A stretch of 64,000 nucleotides of DNA from Polynucleobacter sp. CS-Odin-A6 (GTDB taxonomy: Bacteria > Pseudomonadota > Gammaproteobacteria > Burkholderiales > Burkholderiaceae): contig NZ_JACVPD010000005.1 of the NCBI RefSeq assembly GCF_018882095.1, positions 37,810 through 101,809 on the forward strand. Direction: 5' to 3'. This document shows positions 59,020-64,000 of this stretch, one piece after another. Position numbers and translations under genes: made by a program. The notes beneath the pieces are model-generated. The model had not been told where the DNA came from. It saw only the letters and a list, made by a program, of their open reading frames with translations, and did not search any database. The first letter of the stretch is position 1, and each line of letters begins with the position of its first letter.

Positions 59020-59805
59020 TTAAACCGCTTGTATCTGACCACCATCAACCCGGATCACTGACCCAGTAATGAAGGAGGCATTTTGACTTGCTAAAAATGC
59101 AGCAGCGTCCCCATATTCCTGAGGATCCCCGTAACGACCCATGGGAATTTGTTTCAAACTTAACTGGACGACGGAGTCATAACTCACATTTTCACGTTGG
59201 GCACGCGCCTCATCCAACTGACGTAAGCGATCAGTCGCAACACGACCCGGCATGATGACATTGACAGTAATGCCATTAGCCGCTACTTCTGCCGCCAAAG
59301 TTTTAGACCATGCTAATAGCGCTGCACGCAAGGTATTGGATATGGCGAGGTTTTTGATAGGGGCGATTGCACCAGAAGTGGTGCTGGTGATAATACGGCC
59401 CCACTTGCGTTCACGCATGCCGGGTAGAACGCGATCAGTAATACTGATGAGCGAAAGCACCATATCGTTAAAACTCTTTTGCCATAGAGCTGGATCTTGT
59501 TCAGCCGCAGGGGTTGGTGGTGGTCCGCCGGTATTGTTAATTAAGATATCGATTGGACCCAATTCTTGCTCTACCTTGGTAACCAAGTTGTCAATGACTG
59601 AGCGGTCTGACAAGTCCCAACTGAGTGCGAGTGCTTTGCCACCAGCAGCCTCAATCAGCTCGACGGATTTTTTTAGACCTTCCGCATTGCGCCCAGTCAC
59701 TGCCACCTTGACACCTTCACGGGCTAAGGATACCGCCATTGCCTGACCTAAACCACGACTCGATGCCAACACCAAAGCCACTTTACCTGTAAGCCCTAAA
59801 TCCAT
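59020..59805 (-). CDS. SDR-family oxidoreductase-like protein lacking the catalytic YxxxK
   Basis: Rossmann-fold protein of 261 residues resembling FabG-like short-chain dehydrogenases. The nucleotide loop reads ASSRGLGQAMA (Gly18-Leu-Gly20) instead of TGxxxGxG, and NNTGG replaces NNAG. After the catalytic-position Ser144 (TSTTSGA), the expected Tyr-x3-Lys is Ser156-x3-Arg160 (SNTLR). The C-terminal IRVDGGQ is normal. The catalytic tetrad is thus not standard; a known BKR-like SDR subgroup shares this, so it may be active in another way or a binding protein. It lies 5 bp before the FtsX-like permease gene. Confidence 0.85.
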   Translation of the reverse strand: MDLGLTGKVALVLASSRGLGQAMAVSLAREGVKVAVTGRNAEGLKKSVELIEAAGGKALALSWDLSDRSVIDNLVTKVEQELGPIDILINNTGGPPPTPAAEQDPALWQKSFNDMVLSLISITDRVLPGMRERKWGRIITSTTSGAIAPIKNLAISNTLRAALLAWSKTLAAEVAANGITVNVIMPGRVATDRLRQLDEARAQRENVSYDSVVQLSLKQIPMGRYGDPQEYGDAAAFLASQNASFITGSVIRVDGGQIQAV

Positions 59806-59862
59806 CTCTTCCCCACCTTATCTATTTCAGTATTGCAATTCTAGAATGACTGCTGTGAATGA

Positions 59863-60519
59863 CTACTGCCCCAAGGGTGACGGCAACTTACCTGCGTATT
59901 GATACAACACCACCTCATACTCCCTCAAAATTTTCGCCAAAGCCTCCTGCTGACCGAGAACCAATGCTTGAGGGGTATTATCCTTTAATGGGATTCTCTT
60001 GGTATAACGGTTTTTACCAATCACAGGATCCCGTTTTTTGGGATCAGTAGCGGTCAGGAAAAATTCTACCGTCACCACTGCCTCAGGACGAATGCGATAG
60101 TCACCGTAAAACTCCTCAATAGAAGTCTGGAGGACGTAATAAGGGAAAAAGCTATTTCCCTGCCCCACTGTCATTGAAAAGATCTGAGCATTATTCATCC
60201 ACTGGCGTGTCGCATTGCCAACCATCTCATTGGGTAGCGCAGAATAAATATTGTAAAAATCTTTTTCATAGCGCTGATCTCCTAAACGGTAGACGAGGGA
60301 CTTACCATCAAAAGGGGGGGATGTCGATACTGAGCCCATTTTTAGCCAAAGATCTGTACGCGGCTTATAAGCAGTGCCGGTTCTTTCGGGTGCAACCATC
60401 CAACTAGCAGTCTCCAATGCAGGGCGCTGAGGCAATGAACAGGCAGTGAATACAGCAAAGATAAGTGCTACTAAAGTGAGCTTAATAAAGCGTGAATTTC
60501 TCATCATCTGCATTCTCAT
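59863..60519 (-). CDS. ABC-type transport auxiliary lipoprotein (PqiC-like)
   Basis: Predicted outer-membrane lipoprotein, 218 residues. Lipobox VFTAC gives the lipidated Cys near residue 27. The family region (RLGDQRYEKDFYNIYSALPN, then TRQWMNNAQIF) is that of lipoproteins that accompany MCE transporters such as PqiC. Its start overlaps the MCE-protein stop by 4 bp (ATGA); later ATGs at codons 5 and 6 are possible starts. It probably completes a transenvelope lipid-transport complex. Confidence 0.82.
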   Translation of the reverse strand: MRMQMMRNSRFIKLTLVALIFAVFTACSLPQRPALETASWMVAPERTGTAYKPRTDLWLKMGSVSTSPPFDGKSLVYRLGDQRYEKDFYNIYSALPNEMVGNATRQWMNNAQIFSMTVGQGNSFFPYYVLQTSIEEFYGDYRIRPEAVVTVEFFLTATDPKKRDPVIGKNRYTKRIPLKDNTPQALVLGQQEALAKILREYEVVLYQYAGKLPSPLGQ

Positions 60520-61430
60520 TTTTGCGCTCCATTCATTGGCGGAGTAATCCTTGCGGGTGGCTCACCCCAGAGCAAGGTCGATGGAGACTGACTTGCGACC
60601 CGAGTAAATTCATTTAGCTGCTCACTAGCCAGGCGAAGGTTTTCCAGGGTAGCAGTGGTATCACCTTGCACACTAGTCACTGTTTGACGTAAGGAAACCA
60701 TGGTAGCAGCCAACTCTCGCATCAGAATATTTAACTGATCTTGATCAGTTGCCTTTGCAATTCGGTCCAGCAAAACATTCAAATCTTTTGTGGAATTAAT
60801 TAAACCCGCGTTATTCTTGCCATCGCCAGCCATTAACTGATTGAGATTTCCCAATAGCGCATCAAATTTCTTTTGAGTTTCCGCTACATCTAAACCATTT
60901 AAACCAGTTATAAGCCTTTGGATGCCAGAGAGAATCTCATCAGCCTGGTTAGGCATGGAAGGAACGACCGGATATTCAGGCGTCCACGTATAACGTAATG
61001 GCGAATACTCAGTTGCAGAGGGGTAGAAATCAAACTCAATGTAGTTAACCCCAGTAATACCCATTGATTTGACACGTGCGCGAAGGTTGTCCTTAAGATA
61101 AGTTTCGAGATTATCTAAGCGAATTTTATCTCCAAAAATTTGCATCCTTACCACTACATACTCACGACGATCAGCCATCTTTATATCTTGCTCATAAAGA
61201 TCACCCGATAAGCCAATGGAGGTCACCTGACCAATCTTTACCCCCCGAAAACGCACAGCAGCACCGGCATCTAAGCCGGTTACAGACTGCTTAATATAAG
61301 TTTCAACCATGAATGATTTCTTGAAGAATTGTCCTGAACCAAAAATCAACACCACAGCGAGTAGCACACCGACTGCTGCTAGGACAAAAATACCCAAGCG
61401 AAAATAATTAGGATTGGAGTTATTACTCAT
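60516..61430 (-). CDS. MCE-domain (MlaD-like) lipid transport protein
   Basis: Periplasmic-facing lipid-binding subunit, 304 residues. One N-terminal helix (RLGIFVLAAVGVLLAVVLIF) is followed by a single MCE domain (SVTGLDAGAAVRFRGVKIGQ onward, with NLRARVKSMGITGVNYIEFD), then a long coiled C-terminal region (residues about 165-280). By family it forms a hexameric ring over the permease. It overlaps the ATPase gene by 4 bp and the lipoprotein gene by 4 bp. Confidence 0.92.
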   Translation of the reverse strand: MSNNSNPNYFRLGIFVLAAVGVLLAVVLIFGSGQFFKKSFMVETYIKQSVTGLDAGAAVRFRGVKIGQVTSIGLSGDLYEQDIKMADRREYVVVRMQIFGDKIRLDNLETYLKDNLRARVKSMGITGVNYIEFDFYPSATEYSPLRYTWTPEYPVVPSMPNQADEILSGIQRLITGLNGLDVAETQKKFDALLGNLNQLMAGDGKNNAGLINSTKDLNVLLDRIAKATDQDQLNILMRELAATMVSLRQTVTSVQGDTTATLENLRLASEQLNEFTRVASQSPSTLLWGEPPARITPPMNGAQK

Positions 61431-62224
61431 GCTGCTTCCTTACTCATAATGCGATTGAAGAATTGGTGCACTCTAGGATCTTTACTGGTATCGCGTAATA
61501 TTTTTGGATCACCCTGAGCAATAATGCCCTTAGCATCCTTATCAAGCATGATGACCTTATCGGCGATGGAATAAATACTAGCTAATTCATGTGACACGAT
61601 TACAAACGTAAATCCTAAATTGTTTGAGAGGTCTAAGATCGTACTGTCAAGATCAGCAGAGGTAATGGGATCTAGTCCCGCTGAGGGTTCATCTAAGAAT
61701 AGAATCTTCGGATCGAGAGCCATAGCCCGTGCAATTGCAGCGCGCTTCTGCATACCGCCACTGATTTCACTTGGCATATAGGTTTCGTAAGGTAATAGAC
61801 CGACTAGATCTAACTTACAACGTGCCAGTAAATCCATTTGTGGCTTAGTAAGGTGGGTGTACTCCTCCATAAAGAGCGTGACGTTATCAAGCAAATTCAT
61901 CGAGCCGAATAAAGCGCCCTGCTGATACATCACCCCAAAGCGCGTCATTATTTTTTGGCGCTCCGCTCCCTGAGCGGAAGTGATATTTTGCCCCTCGATC
62001 AATACATCTCCGGAGAGTGGTTGATATAGCCCAAATAAATTCTTTAGCAAACTCGATTTACCGCATCCAGATCCGCCCAAAATCACGAAAATTTCCCCGC
62101 CACTGACGGAAAAATTTAGGTTTTGCAAAAGCACATTGGAGCCATAGCCTACCGTGAGATTTTGTACTTCAATCGCATTGGCGCTGTCAGCTGTCTTTTG
62201 TGTTGTCTTGTCAGTGAGAGCCAT
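61427..62224 (-). CDS. MlaF-like lipid ABC transporter ATPase
   Basis: Cytoplasmic ATPase, 265 residues. Walker A is GGSGCGKSSLL, the signature ISGGMQKRAAIARAMA, Walker B LFLDEPSAGLDP and the switch His is in VSHEL; the ISGGMQKR form is typical of Mla/Ttg2 ATPases. It overlaps the permease stop by one base and the MCE gene start by 4 bp. It should power lipid movement through the adjoining permease. Confidence 0.94.
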   Translation of the reverse strand: MALTDKTTQKTADSANAIEVQNLTVGYGSNVLLQNLNFSVSGGEIFVILGGSGCGKSSLLKNLFGLYQPLSGDVLIEGQNITSAQGAERQKIMTRFGVMYQQGALFGSMNLLDNVTLFMEEYTHLTKPQMDLLARCKLDLVGLLPYETYMPSEISGGMQKRAAIARAMALDPKILFLDEPSAGLDPITSADLDSTILDLSNNLGFTFVIVSHELASIYSIADKVIMLDKDAKGIIAQGDPKILRDTSKDPRVHQFFNRIMSKEAA

Positions 62225-63396
62225 CAGAAACCAGTCCTATAAGAGATATAAGCAAAGATTCCGTCCACTAAAACAATCATGACAATGCTGCTCACTACTG
62301 CTCGGGTTGCAGAGATCCCTACAGCAGCTGCACCCGTTCCAGTTTGCATGCCACGCAGACAACCTACTGCCGAAACTACTACTCCAAATAAAGTTGCCTT
62401 TAGTAAGCCAGAAAGAATATCTTCAATACCTACTGCAGATAGCATGCCGTTATAAAAATTAATAAATGGAATGCCGTAAATTTGCATCGTTAACATCGAT
62501 GCAAAAATACTGACAATATCGGCATACAAAGTCAAAATCGGCATCACCAAAATTCCAGCAAGTACTCTAGGTACTACCAAGAAACGAATGGGGCTGAGGC
62601 CACCAGTTACTAGAGCATCTACTTCACTATTCACCGTCATGGTTCCGATCTCTGCTGCAAACGCTGCAGATGAGCGGCCGGCAAGTAAGATCGCGGTGAT
62701 GAGCGGCCCCATTTCACGCACAATACCCAATGCGGCGAGTGGCCCAACAAAAGAAACGGCGCCAAATTGCTCCATACCGATAGCGGCTTGAAAAGATAAA
62801 ATGACACCAATTAAGAATGCAACTAAGCCGACAATTGGTAATGCAGCAATGCCCGCCTCCACGGCGGCATTTACAAAATCACCCCAGCGCACTTGCTTCA
62901 CATTGCGGATAGACCACGCTAGGTCAGACGCAAGATGTCCAGCGAAAGTAATCAGTCCTTGAGCATCATCCAATAAGTTTTGGGTAGCCATCCCGGTACT
63001 AACAATAAAACCTCTCTTTGGCTTTGGAATAGGTGCTGGGAATAAATTACTAATGGGATCGAACTCTTGCAAGAGCGGCTGATATTTAGGATCTAAGCCT
63101 TGAATCTCAAATTGCCCGCCTGCTTTTTTTTGTGCCTCTTGTATGTCGATCAGAAATGCGAATGCAGAGCCATCTAGTGAACTGACGTTTGTGGCATCAA
63201 AGATGAGGGAGCGATCTTTACCATCTCCCTGCCCAAGCCAAATCGTTTGCTTTTCACTCACATCAGTCCAAACCTCTCCTAAGGAATAGACATTGACAGT
63301 TCCACTCAATGTGACTTGAGCATGCATTGGGTCAGCTTGGGACCAAATAGCTACTGGAGCGGTCAACATTGGGGGACTGGAGTTTGAAATGCTCAT
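62224..63396 (-). CDS. MlaE-like permease with N-terminal STAS domain
   Basis: Lipid transport permease, 390 residues from the ATG at 63396. About residues 1-120 are a STAS (MlaB-like) domain (SLIFDATNVSSLDGSAFAFL), fused to the MlaE permease with its signature GVILSFQAAIGMEQFGAVSF and RFLVVPRVLAGILVMPILTL. In E. coli MlaB and MlaE are separate. A TTG start 12 codons upstream is possible, but that TTG lies in the apparent -35 box and the ATG has a -10 box six bases before it. The order permease, ATPase, MCE, lipoprotein continues downstream. Confidence 0.9.
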   Translation of the reverse strand: MSISNSSPPMLTAPVAIWSQADPMHAQVTLSGTVNVYSLGEVWTDVSEKQTIWLGQGDGKDRSLIFDATNVSSLDGSAFAFLIDIQEAQKKAGGQFEIQGLDPKYQPLLQEFDPISNLFPAPIPKPKRGFIVSTGMATQNLLDDAQGLITFAGHLASDLAWSIRNVKQVRWGDFVNAAVEAGIAALPIVGLVAFLIGVILSFQAAIGMEQFGAVSFVGPLAALGIVREMGPLITAILLAGRSSAAFAAEIGTMTVNSEVDALVTGGLSPIRFLVVPRVLAGILVMPILTLYADIVSIFASMLTMQIYGIPFINFYNGMLSAVGIEDILSGLLKATLFGVVVSAVGCLRGMQTGTGAAAVGISATRAVVSSIVMIVLVDGIFAYISYRTGF

Positions 63397-63402
63397 AGAC
63401 CA

Positions 63403-63432
63403 ACTATAAGGGATCTGTATTAAACCGCTCAA
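63403..63432 (-). promoter_or_regulatory. Candidate promoter for the MCE transport operon, leaderless
   Basis: On the minus strand TTGAGC (63432-63427), an 18-bp spacer and TATAGT (63408-63403) precede the permease ATG by six bases. The start of transcription would fall at or beside the ATG. No Shine-Dalgarno sequence is seen. The boxes match the consensus at four and five of six bases. Confidence 0.45.
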
Positions 63433-63446
63433 AAACGCCAGAAATA

Positions 63447-63477
63447 GAAAAGGGCCCAGTTTTTTACACTAGGCCCT
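63447..63477 (-). terminator. Intrinsic terminator of the former tRNA-Arg gene
   Basis: On the minus strand AGGGCC...GGCCCT, extended by AGT/ACT, is followed by TTTTC. It starts nine bases after the CCA end of the tRNA-Arg fragment, where a tRNA gene terminator is expected. Confidence 0.7.
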
Positions 63478-63485
63478 GTATAAGT

Positions 63486-63535
63486 TGGTGCGGCTGGCAG
63501 GAATTGAACCCACGACCCCTTGGTTCGTAGCCAAT
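63486..63535 (-). pseudogene. tRNA-Arg(ACG) 3' fragment, probable attachment site
   Basis: Fifty bases on the minus strand match the 3' part of tRNA-Arg: anticodon loop CTACGAA (anticodon ACG) in a TTGG/CCAA stem, variable loop, T arm GTGGG-TTCAATT-CCTGC, acceptor CAGCCGC, A, and an encoded CCA. The 5' half (acceptor strand and D arm) is missing; upstream of the anticodon stem the sequence is unrelated. The fragment is non-functional as it stands. The breakpoint at the anticodon stem is where many tyrosine integrases recombine into tRNA genes, so this is likely an att site with an island to the right. Confidence 0.8.
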
Positions 63536-63873
63536 GTACTTGAGTGACACTTTATCTATATGAATCAATGACTTACAAGTAGTAATTTGCATAATAGAAT
63601 TGGCGCTCAGGGGCTCGTAACCCCTTGTTTCTATTGGTTTGCTACTAGTTCTATTATGCAGATTTAGAGCACTTTTTTATGCAAGCATTCCCTTTTCTTT
63701 AGTGCATTTAAATTGGCAGTAAGAGTTAGCCCTTTCCTTCAGACTCACACTCAATGTTGGACGCGCAAAGAATACATCAGGCGGCTTTTAAATCCAAAGC
63801 AGGCCATCACCCTATCCAAGTCTAATCGGCAGAGTTCGACCCAAAGTAGACGCTCGAACAATAGCCACCCTGA
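63536..63873. other. Non-coding sequence between the tRNA fragment and the IS element
   Basis: This stretch, with the IS leader to 63926, has no open frame I can support; a plus-strand frame at 63713-63967 has no recognisable protein and runs into the IS end and transposase start. It holds the inverted repeat at 63588-63660 and a few short palindromes such as AGGGG...CCCCT. Composition is more AT-rich near its left side. I read it as the edge of an integrated element. Confidence 0.5.
63588..63660. repeat. 12-bp perfect inverted repeat beside the tRNA fragment
   Basis: TGCATAATAGAA (63588-63599) and TTCTATTATGCA (63649-63660) are exact inverse copies separated by 49 bp. Inside is a smaller palindrome, AGGGG then CCCCT (about 63609-63625). 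It may be a recombination or regulatory site of the integrated element, or a folded RNA; there is no further evidence. Confidence 0.75.
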
Positions 63874-64000
63874 TGAACTGACCCCCAAAAGTTGGACACC
63901 ATGTCCAACCAAGGGGGTTTTGTTTTATGAGCAAGTACAGCAAGCAGTTCAAGCTAAAGGTAGTTAAAGAGTTTCTAAAGTCAGGTGGTCTTAAGCGGGT
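63874..64000 (+). mobile_element. IS3-family insertion sequence, left end (continues past window)
   Basis: The end begins TGAACTGACCCCCAAAAG, like the terminal inverted repeats of IS3-family elements of the IS150 group, followed after about 50 bases by the first transposase frame. The terminal region also holds a long hairpin (CCCCC, AAAA, GTTGGACA, CCA, TGTCCAAC, CAA, GGGGG) and TTTTGTTTT just before the gene. The exact first base (63871-63874) is uncertain and the right end is outside the window. Confidence 0.75.
63927..64000 (+). CDS. IS3-family transposase OrfA (5' part)
   Basis: The frame from ATG 63927 reads MSKYSKQFKLKVVKEFLKSG followed by GLKRV at the window edge, the usual start of the helix-turn-helix OrfA protein of IS3/IS150-type elements. 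OrfA binds the IS ends; the catalytic OrfB, normally made by frameshifting, would lie beyond the window. Only 24 codons are visible, so intactness cannot be judged. Confidence 0.8.
   Translation, partial: MSKYSKQFKLKVVKEFLKSGGLKR

Noticed and set aside
63486..63535. Idea that the tRNA-Arg is interrupted by a self-splicing intron.
   Set aside because: The break is at the 5' edge of the anticodon stem, not in the loop, and no intron core or 5' tRNA half follows within the window.
63585..63605. Resemblance of TTTGCATAAT to one half of a dif (XerC/XerD) site.
   Set aside because: Only one arm is similar and the central spacer and second arm do not match at the right distance.
63713..63967. Plus-strand frame of 84 codons at the right end.
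   Set aside because: It crosses the IS end and overlaps the transposase start in another frame, with no known domain.

Overview
The window looks like the chromosome of a free-living betaproteobacterium of the Burkholderiaceae, most likely Polynucleobacter or a close relative. Three things suggest this. The gene orders are those of Burkholderiales: rpsO-pnp-qor-tpiA-secG-tRNA-Leu-nuoA..N, ilvI-ilvH-ilvC-psd-pssA-leuA, and gloB/methyltransferase/rnhA/dnaQ. Base composition is moderate, lower in G+C than most Burkholderia. Genes are packed closely with many start/stop overlaps. The species name is inference; no 16S gene is present.

Layout. Positions 1-7994 (minus strand) hold carB (3' end cut off by the window edge), carA, prpE, mltD and gloB. 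Positions 8001-14536 (plus) hold a methyltransferase, rnhA, a two-gene RND efflux pump and dnaQ. Positions 14544-19471 (minus) hold a TPR/O-GlcNAc-transferase-like protein with a SprT-like metalloprotease, then a Bug solute receptor with an old-yellow-enzyme reductase. mmsA stands alone on the plus strand (19622-21142). Positions 21227-25401 (minus) hold a four-gene polar amino acid ABC transporter, a DUF1178 protein and a Nudix hydrolase. Positions 25521-45172 (minus) form a long transcription unit, read from high to low coordinates: rpsO, pnp, quinone oxidoreductase, tpiA, secG, tRNA-Leu(GAG) and the 14 complex I genes nuoA-N. A patatin-like lipoprotein and a SYLF-domain protein follow. Positions 47312-54083 (minus) hold ilvI-ilvH-ilvC-psd-pssA-leuA, joining branched-chain amino acid and phosphatidylethanolamine synthesis. 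Positions 54277-56511 (plus) hold an ECF sigma factor operon with three membrane or secreted proteins of unknown role. Positions 56537-63396 (minus) hold an MCE/Mla-type lipid transporter, an atypical SDR and an FtsX-like permease.

Most of the window is core metabolism: pyrimidine/arginine precursor, propionate and valine carbon use, respiration, branched-chain amino acids and membrane lipids. Two parts stand out. Upstream of leuA there is a complete, apparently classical leucine attenuator: a 29-residue leader peptide with nine leucines, mutually exclusive RNA hairpins and an intrinsic terminator. At the right end, a 50-nt 3' fragment of tRNA-Arg(ACG), still followed by its own terminator, marks what looks like an attachment site. 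To its right come non-coding sequence with inverted repeats and the left end of an IS3-family insertion sequence. I infer that a genomic island starts near 63536 and continues past the window; its contents cannot be seen here.

I found no CRISPR array, rRNA gene or prophage structural genes. Homology statements come from recognising motifs by eye, not from database searches.
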